Assembly: GCF_030867095.1 (NCBI RefSeq)
Contig: NC_081828.1
Span: forward strand, 49,143,434-49,207,433
Source: Alligator mississippiensis
Lineage: Eukaryota; Chordata; Crocodylia; Alligatoridae
DNA length: 64,000 nt
Direction of reading: 5' to 3'
In this document: piece by piece, positions 23,243 through 36,300 of the stretch
Layout: each line of letters begins with the position of its first letter
Numbering within the stretch: the stretch's first letter is position 1
Program-made: the position numbers and the translations under genes
The notes under the pieces: generated by a model
Told to the model about the DNA's origin: nothing
Seen by the model: only the letters and a program-made list of their open reading frames with translations
The model's database searches: none

Positions 23243-23510
23243 GTGGGCATGATTGTCTAACTGAGCATTAATTAGCAGTAATTATTGTGCATTTAGTTTA
23301 CTACTCGCTTAATGAAGAACTATGTAAATGAACAGTAACTACAGTTACTGCACAGTAGTGCCAGTGCATGGGTTTTTTTAGTGATGCTTACTATACACAG
23401 TACCCTAATATGACTCTGCAGTAGTATATTAGCACAGTTTTTGCCCGGCACACTACTGTGCAGTGTTATTAGGCTACTGTACATTAAGTGTCTAGTGTAG
23501 ACATACCCTA
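23243..23510. mobile_element. Terminal-inverted-repeat element of the GTCTACAC type
   Basis: The right end reads gtgtctagtgtagacatacc, and the left end tgggcatgattgtctaactg is a diverged inverted copy. The inside has repeated words such as acagtagtgcc, cagtagta and cactactgtgcagtg. Families with the end ggtatgtctacac are common in turtles and crocodilians. The target duplication was not resolved. Confidence 0.55.
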
Positions 23511-24431
23511 TGAGGCAAAAGCAGACAGAATTACACAGGGAGTGCAATGAACTACAACATGCCTTATATCTGTTGCAGAAAAGGGAAGATGGCATGCTGT
23601 CCTCTGCATACCCCTGGACACTGGAAATAGGGGCCTTGTTTCTGCTCACTTATGTCTGCTGGCAGAAGTTCTAGTGGAAGACAATAGCTACCTCTGCCCA
23701 TTTATCAGAGTGTATGCACATCCCTGAACAGCAGCAGCTATGCTGCCAGAGAGTGAAGTGCACCCTGGGAAAGCACCAGCTGCTGAAGGGATCATGGCAG
23801 CCAACAGAAGAGCCTAGATGAGCCTTCTGCCAGCTGCCAGATGGCAGCAGAAGTCTTGCTCTGCTCAGAAGAGCTGGAGTAGTTCTGTTGGTGGAAAGAA
23901 GGGTTCTGCAGCCACAGGGGAGGTTGAGTATTCACTCGAGTTCTTCCATCAAAACACTGTAATGTGTCCAAGGCCGGAGCAGATGCCCAAGTCTCTGCAG
24001 GACCAGAGGGCTGTATAATATTCTTTGTTCCCCATGCTCATGCTTCATGGAAGGGCTGGACTGTATATTATGCTGGCTCCTGAAGAGATGTACTAGAGAT
24101 GGAAGAAGAGGTACACATTATCCTCTCCCCCTCTGGCCCACCTGCGAAGAGGCATCCAGATTTCTGCCCCATCCCACTTTCCGATATCTCATGTACTCTT
24201 GTTGTTTAAGACTGCACACTGAAATATCCTCTAAATCCTAAATCCCCTTCCTAATACTGCAGCCATGGCTCCCAACTAGCAAATCTATCCAGGCACCAAG
24301 TACATAAATATATTGCTCTGTGCAAGGGGACCTGGTTGATCTAGCCCCTGCTGCTTTTAGATGCTGACAGAAAGTAAGCCTGACGCCTGGGCTTTGCCAC
24401 TGATGCTCTATTTCAAACCTACTCAAGCCAA
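23511..24431. other. No recognised feature
   Basis: Noncoding. Confidence 0.55.
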
Positions 24432-24457
24432 GGGAGGGGGGAGGGGGAGGGGGGCAG
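24432..24457 (+). other. G-rich tract, quadruplex prone
   Basis: Four runs of G (3, 6, 5 and 6 long, each separated by one A) lie within 26 bases, an almost ideal quadruplex motif. Confidence 0.85.
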
Positions 24458-25744
24458 GCGCACAGAGCAGGTTGCAATATTCCATTGCTGGGCCTTTAAA
24501 CATGTCCCCAGCTTGCACCAGCTGCTAGACAAGCTTTCATTTTTTAGTTCTCAGGACATCCCATATGCTGAATATTACACGCGTGGGCACAGCACTATGG
24601 CCAGGAGCGTTCCAGCCTCTGTGCCCTCAGAGTTAATGTCACCCACACAAAGTAACCTGCTGAGGGTCCCAGTTAGTAAACTGATGCAGAATCTATTAGG
24701 ACTTGATACCTGGAGTCATATAGGACTGGTCCCAGAGCATAAGAAATGTCCAGACATTGAATAACTAAAAGGTAATTTGCTTTCCATTCATTCCTGAGCC
24801 TTAAACACATCCTGGGCCCTTGCACTGTCAAGAGTATAGCCAATCAGATCAGCCCTCCTGCATCTGTTTGCCTCTCCTTGCAATGTTGAGGAGAGCACCA
24901 GAGGGAGACCCTGCTTGGCAGAGGGACTTTGGACTGCGATCTCTCTTCAGAGGCACTAGAGCATATCCCTTGACCCAGCCACCAGGCTCTGCTGTGTGAG
25001 GACACTGACCTGGGATTTAGGAGACTTGGGTTCTATTCACAGCTGTCACTGACCTGCCATGGACTAACCTTTTCTCCTTTTATCATTGGTCAGGTCTTGA
25101 GCATTTCAGCTATAAGCTCTTCAGGATGTGCACTGGAGGGCACGTGTACACTGTCTCATCTCACAACCACAACGGGGCTTCCACTGATTGCCGACAAGGG
25201 CCAGAAAGAAGTTCTTCCCCCCCTTGAACACATCATCTAGCTTCTCTTGAGGAAGGTGGGAAAAAAACAGAGGTCATGGGTAGAGATGGGGGACTGGGCA
25301 GGGCATACTGGCGTTCCTAGTACCAAGAACCCTCTCAGGTGTCTGGCTGGTGGGTCTTGCTCATACACTTAAGGTCAAACCAATATTTAGATTAAGTGGC
25401 AGAAAGGAGGTTTCCTTCAGGTTAGATTAGCAAAGGCACTTGGCTTAAGTGCGTTTTGGGGGGTGGAGGAAGGTTATGGCATTTCCCTGCAGCGTGAGGT
25501 GTGGGCCACTTATTAGAATCATTGAGGCATATTTTATCTAACAAGTTCCCTGCCATTTCAGGGGCCTATGACAATGGGAGTGTTTTTGTCTGTCTTTTCT
25601 TCTCCCTATAGTATATCATGGCTTTGTTTGGTGGGGGAGGGATGGGGGAGTTTGTTCTACAGGTTCTAATGTAAGTGCTGTTATGTGGTTGTGGAGCTTG
25701 GAAGGGACCAGAATAAATGCCCTTGTGAACAGACATGTATTGCA
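24458..25744. other. No recognised feature
   Basis: Noncoding. Confidence 0.55.
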
Positions 25745-25815
25745 AGGTTGTCTGTGATCGCAGGTGGCTGGACTGGATGCCCTATGAGGTTCATCCCAGT
25801 TACATTCCATGGGCC
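25745..25815 (+). mobile_element. CR1 LINE 3' end scrap
   Basis: The order ggtggctggactggatgccc, tatgaggttcatcccagtta, cattccatg is the plus-strand CR1 tail (usual form ggttggactagatgacc, tgaggtcccttccaa, attctatg). Only the last 70 bases are recognisable. Confidence 0.7.
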
Positions 25816-28199
25816 TCCAATCTCTGTAGGCCCTCTAGCTACTATACCAACAATAATCAATAATCTTTCCAGGTCAAGGATTTTGTTTGCTGGTTGGTTC
25901 AGCAGCATTTGGTACTTCAGCCTATGTCACTGGCATGTTGGTGTTGTGGTATGAGTGGCCATGTATCATTTAAAGTCTTATGTCCAAGTAACCCTCCACC
26001 ATTTTCTGATAATACCTATTTTAGATAAACTTTTTGTGAAAACATCTAGCAGTCTCTGAACCAGAAAATCCTTTGTGTTTGAAATATTTGCATAGGAGCA
26101 ATGCTACATTCATTTCTTTTTCTGAATCTGAAAGCATGGTAAGAACTCTCTCTGACACAGATCAGAGTGGACTGGACCTGGCCAAAGAGGCTGCTGGACC
26201 AAGCAGGATCCTAGGACTCTGATTTTGCCCCTACAAACATGACCAATGCTACTCACAGCATCTAAATCGGAGCTCTTCATCATGTAAAAGGCTTGGAGCT
26301 GGAAACCAGGCTCTTGGTCCACATGACCATGCAAAACAAGTGTTAGCCAGAGCCATTACTAATCTGACATTTAAAAGCCATTTTCCAGGAGAAGTTCATT
26401 AGAGAGATGACATGTCATGGGCTTCATACAAAGAGCTAGTAGAGGAAGTCATTCGCAGGGTAGTATCAGTTCTAATGGTCCTACAGAACCATGCTATTTC
26501 TGAGTGTCATGTCCTGGCATCTGCTTAAATCCAGATCATGTGCTCTTGTAACAGGGCCATTGTCAGAGGAAGCATATGAATCCACAGATGCGAGCCTGTG
26601 AATGAATGGAGAGGCTGCTATCATACTCCTCTTTCCTGAGTGGTACAGTCATGTCCCATTCCAACATGCATAGCATCACAATCTTTTCCAGGGCTACACA
26701 CTACCACGTGTAAAAGTCTGATGCACAGCGTTCCTCTCATGGCCCCCTTCAAATACAAGAGGTGTGTGGGATTGAACTTGGCACGTCAAATGGCTTTGAG
26801 GCCTTGTTTCTTTAGCTCTCCATGAGATGTTTATTTGAAAGCACTTCACTGACCTTTTATTTGCAGACTGGTGAGACTCCCCACTGTTAACACCACCTAC
26901 TGTTCTGATGTATGATGTGAGTACAGAGGACTAGACATTGCCCTCTTCTGGTACTTAATAATAAACACTACAAGGGCCATGAATCCTTATGTCCTTGGAC
27001 ATAAGCTGATCACAGGGGCCAGGAGAAATCTCTCTCTAGTTTAAGTTGCATTGCATAATTAAGTGCATTATGGAGGGGTTAGGGAATGTTTTTTTGGAAG
27101 GAGTTAACCACTGGCCACTGACAGAGAATAGTTCTTCACTTGGAATAGGTATTAATCTGTTCCAATTGCTTACTCATTCTCATTTGTCTCAAAGTCTACC
27201 TGGCAGCAGTTCTTCTACCTGACTGGGTAAATGGCTTTGAAGCAGAAGGTACCCAGCCTGAGTTTTAACGTGGTACACCTGATGCAAAAAGATGAAATGG
27301 CCTGGAGCCCAGGTAGAGCAGTGATATTTTTAAAGAGCTGAGCTCTGCAGTGTGTTAAGGAAGGAGAAATCACAGAGTAGCCAAAGAATCCCACACCCAG
27401 CATTCCATGGCATCCATCCAATGAAATGCCAAGTTCAAAGCATGACATCATCCGACAAACTCCGATTGGCTTAGCCATCCTGAATAATATCCTGGAGGAG
27501 AGAGACAGAGTTTTATGCCAAGTAGGGCTGGTTGCCCACAATTCAATTCCCTTTCACACATATGGTATCCACATCCCCATTAATTAAAAACAGGCAGCTC
27601 AATTAAGAGAAGGTTTAGAATCCCTCCAGGATGCTTAGTAATAACGTATGGATATGAATGCATTGATCTGACAAGTTCTTTTGGGGGCCTTCTTGAAGGG
27701 AGAAGAAAAATGGATTCACAGTCACAACCTCTGGCCCTTTTGGCCTAATCCAAATGTCTGTAACACTAATCTTGCACTCTGAATTGAAATGAATCTAGGC
27801 CACACATGGCATGATGTCATTCCACACACAAACAGCAGCCAGGTACTTGCAGCTTCCATCAGTCTACGCACACAGATTATTAGGAAAAGATGATAAATAA
27901 AGACAAATAGAGGAGAGTGAAGTATGCTGGCAACCCTTTTCCATCACTCTCTTTCTTTCCTAAGCAGATCAAATTATGACCTGAAATCATTGAATACATA
28001 TTTTATTATGTGGATAATTTAAAGGATGAGGGTGAGACAGAGAATTCATAAGGCACAGTCACATTACAAGACAAAGTGTTACCATTAATCTCTTAAGGAA
28101 AAAACTAAAAGCAGAGGGAAGAGAAAAAAAAAAGATGTAATAGATGTTCCCCACTCCTCCTCCTTGGTCTCTCTGGACAAGCTCATAAACAAGCCACAC
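25816..28199. other. No recognised feature
   Basis: Noncoding. A small perfect stem, cttatgtcc/ggacataag, lies at 26986-27005. Confidence 0.55.
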
Positions 28200-28450
28200 T
28201 TGCTCTAAATAAGCCTGATTTGCATTGTAGATTTATCTCAGCTGCATTTTGCTCTTCTTGCCAGCAAGCAATCGTGTAAATAACATGCATTGTTCTCGCT
28301 GCTTGTTTATGCAAATGATTTCTGCGTATTTGTTATTCCTGAATAATTTCCAAGCCCTGATGTCATGTCGGGAAAATGTACTCGCTCTCTCCGTCTGCAT
28401 CTGTGCCAGCTATTCTTTCAGTGCCCGTGTCATATTAGTGCTCATCTACT
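28200..28450. other. Possible conserved noncoding element / enhancer
   Basis: Non-repetitive, with clustered motifs of the kind found in developmental enhancers: an octamer-like tatgcaaatga (28309-28319), forkhead-like tgtttat next to it and homeobox-like aataatt. It has two CG-containing words in an otherwise CG-poor region. Conservation cannot be tested here. Confidence 0.35.
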
Positions 28451-28674
28451 GAATGCTGAGCAGTTCCGTTTAGTCCCTTCTTGCCAGCTCTCCTACTAAG
28501 ATGGGACAGCAGAATATAAGACCTATCCCTTGGACAATGGAAGGAAAGAAACCCTTTTTAAAACCAGCCACAGACTGGAGAGTTATTCCATTTAAATAAA
28601 ATGACTATTAGTTGTTCTTATCTACAGTATTACAGTTCTTATCTATAGTCCAGTTTAAAAGTATTGGAGGAGCA

Positions 28675-28800
28675 TTAAGCAGAAATTATTACTTACCTAT
28701 AGTAACAGAGCTCTCCAAGATGTGCAGTCCATCGGCATTCCTCTCTGGGTGCCTATGACTCCTCACTTGAGCTCAGATTCCTATCATCAGCAGTGTTCAC
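28675..28800. repeat. Reptile interspersed repeat, copy 1
   Basis: The ordered words attacttacctatagtaaca, gatgtgcagtccat, cattcctctctgggtgc resemble a family frequent in turtles and crocodilians (usual form tacctgtagtaactg, then gagatgtgt and attccactgtgggtg). A second copy lies at 48735-48850 and a possible third at 29275-29340. Class unknown. Confidence 0.5.
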
Positions 28801-31734
28801 TGGGTGCTGTATTTGTGCTCTAAACTAGAAATATGTTACATTTGTCCCTGGATAAGTTGTGCCTGCATTTTCCCAGAACAGAAATGTCCCAGGACTGGTA
28901 AGTACACACACCACACTTCTAATCAGGGTCTAGTGAAGGGCCGAATGCATTGCTACTTTTCTGCTATTAATTCCATGATGCAATCCTAGGATACCTGTTC
29001 GGTGCATTCTGCAATATCCTGGGATAAATTATTAGTACTTCTTACCTCATTAACCTTTTTAGGATTTAATCTGGGACAATGGACATAAACATCTGAATGA
29101 CTGCACTTTGTCCTGGCACAAATGTGACATGTTTTAGCCTAATGTTCTTTGTTCTCCCCACTCTGGGGCCTACCACTCGTCCATTCTTTCATAAATATAG
29201 AATATGAGTGTTACAGTGCCCTGGTTTAGCAGGGGAAGAGAGTAGGCTGTGGGATACATGTGACAACTCATTTAAAAAAACCCACACTTACTGCAAGTAA
29301 CTTCTTCCTCAAGTGCCTGTCCAGATACAACCCACTGCTGCAGTGATCTGCTGCACAGGAAGGTGCTTGGAGCCTTTAGGAACAATCCCTAAGGACAGCT
29401 CTGCCAGAGGGGGCCTCAGATCCTGCAACCAGGGAGTAGTGCTGTACAAATGTGTATCCTGACCACCACATTGTGGCCTGCAGCTTTCAGAGGTGGGGAC
29501 ACCTGTGAAAGAAGCCACGGCTAAGTGCCCTGGCCTGAGCAAAGTGGGCTCTAACACGGTTTAAGCAACACTCATCCTTAAGTAATGCAGCCACATGTTC
29601 CAGGAGTCTGAGGCAGGCACTTACTGGTGTCAGAGAATAAACCTGCAGCTGGCTGATCTGATATGGTACTGAATTATTCCCCAAACTGGCAGGCCTTTCC
29701 CATTGTGGGACCCAGTGCCAACACAAAGAATTGTGGGTTTGCAAAAACCAGGACTTTTCTTGATTGATCCTGCCCTGAGGTAGTAAAGTGCTGAAATGCC
29801 AGATGAGTGGAGTCACTCGTGGGTTGGGGTGATTTCCCTCAAAAGGAAAAATTGCCATGGCTCAGGTGAGTGTGGATTCCATACTTGCACAAATGAGCCA
29901 CTATCACTGTATGTTTATTGAAAGCTCTCACTAATGCTGATGAAGGTTTTGGTATCTCAGCACCTCTTGTGGTTGGTGCTATGACGGGTATTCAAATTAG
30001 AGGAGAGCAAAGCTGATTCAGGCTCCTTTGAGACTGTAAGATTGCTTAGCTCTGGAAATGACATAAGAAAGGGAAGATGGATAGAAGCTGTCTGTACCAG
30101 TGTGGTGACACCAATGATGGCGGTGGTTCTAGGAGGTTGTGTACCAGTGAAGTGGGTATTGAGGATGCTATTAAGGGTTTGGTTTCTGAGGGATCCGTGT
30201 TGAGAGGAGAAAAATTCAGCCTGAGTTGGTACCAGGGAACAATGACTGGTGCTTGTGAGGGCATCAGCAGGACCTATTCTGGGCCTTGAAGTATTAGTAC
30301 TTTGTAAGGAGAGAGGATACGGTGATTTCTTCCTTTTCCTACCAGAGCCAGGAGGGAGTGACTGTGTCTTACATGCCTCAGAAGGGAGCTCACTCTTTCA
30401 TCTACCTGAAGTGGTTTGACCAGTCTCAGAGGACAATTTTTCAGATGTATAAGCCCCAGACCTATCCATCGTTCTAAAAACCAACAAAGGCCACTTCTGC
30501 CAGAAGAGCTGTCCATGGTCCTGGGGCATCTTTCAATTAATTCAGAAAAACTTTTGTTGTTGTTTTCAAAAACAGAGAAACAGCAAATGGCTAATTGATC
30601 AACAGTGATTTGTACGTACCATCTTTATAGGAGCTGATGTTTAGTTGCAGAAAAAGCACAGATGCATCTCGGGGGTCAACATGCAGGCAGAGACAATAAA
30701 GAAAAAAACAAACCCCGAGACCATTTTGCCCTTTGTGCTTGTGGATGGGAGGAATAAGGACACACAGGTGCAAATGCAGTTGCAACAGACCGCTCTGTGC
30801 AAAGGAATCTGGACTTGAGCATAGGGTTCATATGCATACCAGGAGCAGGTCAGCACAGAAAGAATTAGTTTACATGCATACACATGTGCACACAGACACG
30901 CACCTGAGCCCACGGTCTATTCAAACAGAGGAATAACTATCCTAAGGGCACTGCCTAGGCTGTATAATTCACTTTGCTGGAAGCACTGGTGCAGGAGTCT
31001 GACTAATAGCCAGAAGCAAGGCCTCTTCCCTATATTCAGCAGTTTATTCCCTATATTCAGAGGGCCTGTGATATGAATTAGACACATCTGAGCTCAACTT
31101 TGTCCCAATTTTGTTCCTGTAGCACAATGAATCTCATGATTCTTTGAGGTGTTTAGATTTTGTTTTCCCTTCTCTCTACCCCTCAAGTCTTTGAGGCCTC
31201 TTTGTAGGTCATTTTGTTCTCATGGATCAATCACAGATTCTAGCTGCTCCCTGGTTGTCATAACAACATTGAAGCACCCTCTCCCCATCTCTCCATCAAT
31301 AGGAGGACATCAATAGTGTCTGTGGGCACTGGAGGGTACTCAGCTATTAACAATGCAGTGAAGCAAACAGCTGTGCATGTCCACATACTCTTTACACATA
31401 CACCCTTACAAGGAGGGGTGCAGTATATGTGTGATCAAGGCCTCTTACAACTCCTTCAGACTTGTGCTGAAGGCCGGTCCTAGCCCACTTACCTGTAAAT
31501 GGTACACTATCATTTGGACTGGGGAGTCACAGGTAGCTGAACGTGATACTCACTACTGAAACTGGTGTACATTAACCAGGCCACCCTGATGTGCCAGAGG
31601 TTCAAGAGGACATTTGACCCCTTTTGCAGGATTCCTATAAGAGGCAAGAGAAGGGTCTAAGAGATTCTCACCACCTGACACTTGCTGTCCAGCAGTAGGG
31701 GCTCTCATGATGTGCATGTGGAAGATGTTAGGTG
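28801..31734. other. No recognised gene
   Basis: Noncoding. A possible third copy of the family seen at 28675 lies at 29275-29340 (acttactgcaagtaacttc). Nothing else recognised. Confidence 0.5.
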
Positions 31735-31835
31735 CTCATGAGCCCATATATACATACAATGAAGACAGCCCCTGCCCCTGAAGAGTTTACAGGCCAAGAA
31801 AATAATCTTGGCCTGTAGGGTAAATCCAGCACCCA
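31735..31835. mobile_element. L2/L3-like LINE tail scrap with a hairpin
   Basis: The words gacagcccctgcccctgaag and agtttacaggccaaga fit the old LINE tail family (usual form cagtccctgccccaaagagc). It also contains a perfect 12-base stem (31788-31799 with 31806-31817, loop of six). Confidence 0.5.
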
Positions 31836-33189
31836 CAGTAGCAGAGACAAATTCTGTGGACTTGAACTGGAGACAGCCACAGACATCTAGGTTGGGCACA
31901 GTGCTTCACATTCCTGAGGGCCTGCGATGACTCTGTCCCTTGTCTTGCTGATGGCAACACTGATGCCTCACAGCTCTGATTGCAAGGGGCAAGCCAAACA
32001 GAAAATTGTCCCCTTTTCTATCATAAGGATCAGGCCTGACACACAGGTGCAAAAGGAGCAGGTGGTTGTGCCTATATTCTGGCTGGTATCTACCCCACAG
32101 CAGTCTGTACCTGACAGCATGAACAATTTGTACAGGGGAACCTGCAGGAGCCACTGCCAGACCAGGGGCTGTAAGTGAATGGTGATGCCTGCTGGCACAT
32201 TTTTTATTAACATGCATCGAGACAGAGAAAGAACCACCTTGAAAAACCCCTTCTGCCATAAGATTATCTTGCTCCCAGTCTTTCTCCACAGCTCCCAGCA
32301 CCAGGACTACGAGGACATGTGTTTTGGGTGGAGATGAGTTAAGAGCAGAAAAATGTCAGCTTCTACGACCCCAGTGAAGGTGGAGGTATCTTGCTGCATC
32401 TACAAAGTGTTGCTGGGGTCTGGGTCCTAGAACTACTCTCCCTTTATCCCCTAGAAGTACAGCATCTTTCCAGTCCCCCTTTATTTCTCTCGGACTGGTG
32501 AGGGAAAGGTGATGAGGTGAGAGAAGGCAAAAAGGCTCCAGTCAATGCTGCTCCTGCACTGGCCCGAAGGAGTTGCTGCAGCATAAAACACAGCACTCCC
32601 CAGCATGGGGAATAAAGGACCAGGACTCTGGCTGGGCTCTGGTTTCAAAGGGCCACTTTGATTTTGCAGTGACAGTAGGAGGAAGGACTGGGAGGGCTGG
32701 CTAGCAATCCTTAGCATCTACACACTGACTGAATCGGTGTCAGCTCCTGTTAAATATAGGACTAGTGGATCTTCTCTAGAGATAAAAGGTTATGACATCA
32801 GACAGGCATATTCATTGCACAATGTATGTTGCAGCTGGATGTTATGCCCTCATGGGACAGTAAAGCAATGATGTACAAAATACATTAACTTTTCTAATCC
32901 AGGTGCTTGCCTCTCCTAAGAAATCAAGTATGTCAAGTCAGGTTCCTCCTGCCTGGCTCTGTTGGCTACCTGGGTAACAAGAGATCCCACAGCCCTTTTC
33001 TAGACAGCCAGGCAATAACTCTGTTCTCCTCATGAACATTTCACCTCCCCACTCTTCTTCAGAACCAGCTCTAGTGTCTGAGGGTGTGTGAGACAGTGCT
33101 AAATACTGAACGGCTGCTGCACATACCTGCACCTCATCAGCCACTTTGTAACATATAAAGTACACCGGTGCCCCAGCTAAAAAAAGCTG
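31836..33189. other. No recognised feature
   Basis: Noncoding. The 131-codon minus frame at 31906-32301 overlaps two other frames and shows no domain. Confidence 0.5.
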
Positions 33190-33325
33190 TATTATTTTCT
33201 ATCAACTCTATCAACAGATAGGGAAATTGAGTTAAAGTGGGCTTCCCACCTGCTTACAGTTACCCAAAGGCCATGACAGAGCCAGAAAGAGAAATCAGAC
33301 CCTTAGCTCCCAGTCCTGCATGGAA
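33190..33325 (-). mobile_element. MIR-type SINE
   Basis: The order cagatagggaaattgagtta, gcttacagttacccaaaggc, catgacagagccagaa is the reverse complement of MIR. Confidence 0.65.
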
Positions 33326-36300
33326 ACCACACAATCTCTTTTTGCTAGCAGGTGATACAGGAGACACACTCTGATTCCTGGGCACACCACTGTGCCATCC
33401 CTTCCCAAGACACCTGCTTTTGCCCTGCTTAATGTATAAACATTTGGCCCAGTCCAGCTGCTTACTGATGGAAAGGATGGTCCCCGAGATTTAGATCCTT
33501 CTAAAGGACTCTCTCTACCATTCCCTCCTGAATTCTGGGTTCCAGGCCTGGCCATAGGAGTGCTGTCTACCTAGGAAATGGAGGAAGCATGAATCTAGGG
33601 TCCAAATCCAAGCAGGCCTGTGTGTGTAGAATCCCCCACATATCTTGAACTCTTGCTGAGGAAGCAGAGGTTGGAAGCTATTTTAAATCCAGACCTACCC
33701 AAAATATGGGGTCCTTCTGGCCCTTAGGCCAGGCACTGGAGTGGACTTTGTAGAAGAGGGGGAAAAGGGGAATTTATGGGCAACAGCCTGTTAGAAATTT
33801 TCTGGTAACACATGCCTCACCCCTCAACACCAGCCAAATTGATACAGCCTTGACTCTCTGCTACTTTGTGCCAGCTTGGAATGGACAGCATAGGTGTGAT
33901 GGGCTGGCCCTTTGTCTCAGTTTCCTGTGCAGCGTATCTATGGTTCAGGGCTGAATTAGAACTTGGGCTCATGGACAAACCTGATCAGTGGCTGGCTTCT
34001 TCCTTTACTAGTTGCTAGGACAGGATTTCCTGTTGCTCAGCTGTGCACCATGCACACCTGAGGGCTGTGCTCCCCAAGAGCTGGAAAGAGTGAAACAATG
34101 GAGGAGAAAGGTCACTGAGCTTTAGTAGTGGGAGGATGGAGGGGAGTTATCTAGGGAGATGTCAGGTACCATTTGGAAAAGCAACAGGATGGGATTAAGT
34201 GAAGTTGAAGTTGAGATCAGGGACACTTTCCCAACAATGCCACTACTCTGACTGCAGAGCACCTGTCCGAGGGAAGTGGTGAACACCTGGAGGGTAGGGC
34301 AATTGTAGTGCTGTCCAAGCCCTAGAGACACATATTGCCCTGGCAATGGGACACTCAGTCTTCCTCAACTTTGGCCAGTACCAGACCAAAGATGTGCCTC
34401 CATGTTTTGTGAGATGTGCCTCCATGTTTTTCCCACCACAATGAAATCTGCAGTATCAAAATCACCAGTGTAGTGGATACAAGTCTCACTAGAATAGCTA
34501 AGGCCTGGGCAGGTCAAGAGTCTTCCATATCTTTGCAATGGTGCGTGTGTTGAGCTCTGATGCAAGTATCCCCGGAACCTTTAGTGCCATCTGGCTACAG
34601 GCCCTCCCAGCAGAGCTACACTGCAGCCAGCACAAGGGAGTTTGATAACAGTGCAGGGTCCTCCGTGGAAAGGAAGCAGCAAATAAAGCCTCCCCACCCC
34701 TTCCAGTAGGAGGGATCTCCCTTTTCAAGAGCATGGCAGCTTTGCTCAGCTGGGCATTTCAGAGGAAAATAATGAAGCCCTCCCTCCCCTGCTTGCCCAA
34801 CAGGCCCAGAGCTCATATTCTTTTCCTCTTGGAGTTGCCATTCTGTGAACATTTTCTTTCGCTCCCACAGGGAAGGAAATATTTACAGTTATGCTTCCTA
34901 AAAGGCCAAACAGATGTCTCTTTCCTGGGAGAAATTTCTCAGCTGCTAAGCAAAGGGAAACACTGTTCAAGAGGGGAGTCAACATCAAGAATCATGAACA
35001 CAGGAGCTTACTAGCAACATTTGGTTACCTGTTATATTTGAGGAGTAACTGCAGTCATTTTCAAGCAAACACCTTTCTCCAGCATAGCCCCTTCCTGCCT
35101 GAGATCTAACAGCTAGTTCTCCCAATTTGGATACCACAAAGGACAAAAAAAACCCTCAAAAAAACCCTCTCTGACTCATGCAGAGCACATTGCCGTGATG
35201 ATTATTTAGGCACTCTGAATGGGTGGTAGCAATTTTTTTTTGTTTCCAAGACTCTGGCCCTGCTTTGAATGTATAATAATACTGCCAAGTAACTATTTGT
35301 CATATTGCCTACCTGCAAGAGAGTCTTTCATCTCTCGCACATAGTTCCCTGCAAAGGGATCCATTGTTACTAGTATCAATAGAGCATTTGCAGGCTTGTC
35401 ATGCTTTCCATGCCTAGAAAGCCTCTTTCACCCGTGCTCCTGTTGATCACGTGCTACTCTGCTCATCATTACTCTAGATTCTGCTCTGCACCTGGCTTAC
35501 GCTTCTTCCTAGGACATTTATGGTGTCTGTGCACACACCTCCAGCATATCTGGGAGAGTCAAAGGGGTGAAAAAAAGTATTTCTTTGATAGCCAGGTCAG
35601 ACTTGACACAAGAGATGCAACATGCAGAAAATGGGGTTTCCTGATGACAGACAGGCAGGCAGATTTTTGTTTCAAGGGATGGTTGGTCACTTTTCTTGCA
35701 CATCCGGAGACCTGTGCCAGGAGCACAGAACAGTGTTGATCTCCCATGACTGCACTGGGAGTTTGTAACCACTCCATCCAGGGCAGAATTTAGTCTTTGG
35801 TTTGCAAAGCAGGAGGTTGGTATGGGTTTTAAGGCTAAAGAACTAGCATAGGAGAGGCTGAACAGAAGCAGCCACTGGACTGTCAAGACTCCTGCAGGCC
35901 CTTCCTTCTTCCCCCACCACCCCCCAAAAAAAATCCCAGCACAAAGCTTGGCTAACAAACTGCATTAGTGACCCAACTGCTGGAAGAGAAGTAGGCAAAT
36001 CTGAGTGAGGATGAAGATGCCTCACCACCTTCAAATCACAACAGGCTTGTGCTCACAGAGAAGCAAGATTTACAGCAACTTCAGTTGTGGGTGTGTGAAC
36101 CAGGGCTTTGGGGCATGTGTTTAAAATAACATGCACTTCCTAATATGCAGGTGCCACCAAGAAAAGCTTGGAGGGCATGACTGGCAGTGCACTGACATCA
36201 GCATGATGCCATTTTAAGCAAATTGTCACATCAGGATTCTGAAAACATGTGGCTCCTTCCCTGAGATATTCTCTCCAGGCTTGTGTGGGTTCTCCCTCTG

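Noticed and set aside
35518-35958. 146-codon minus frame
   Set aside because: No domain, and frames of similar size are open on the other strand and in another phase.
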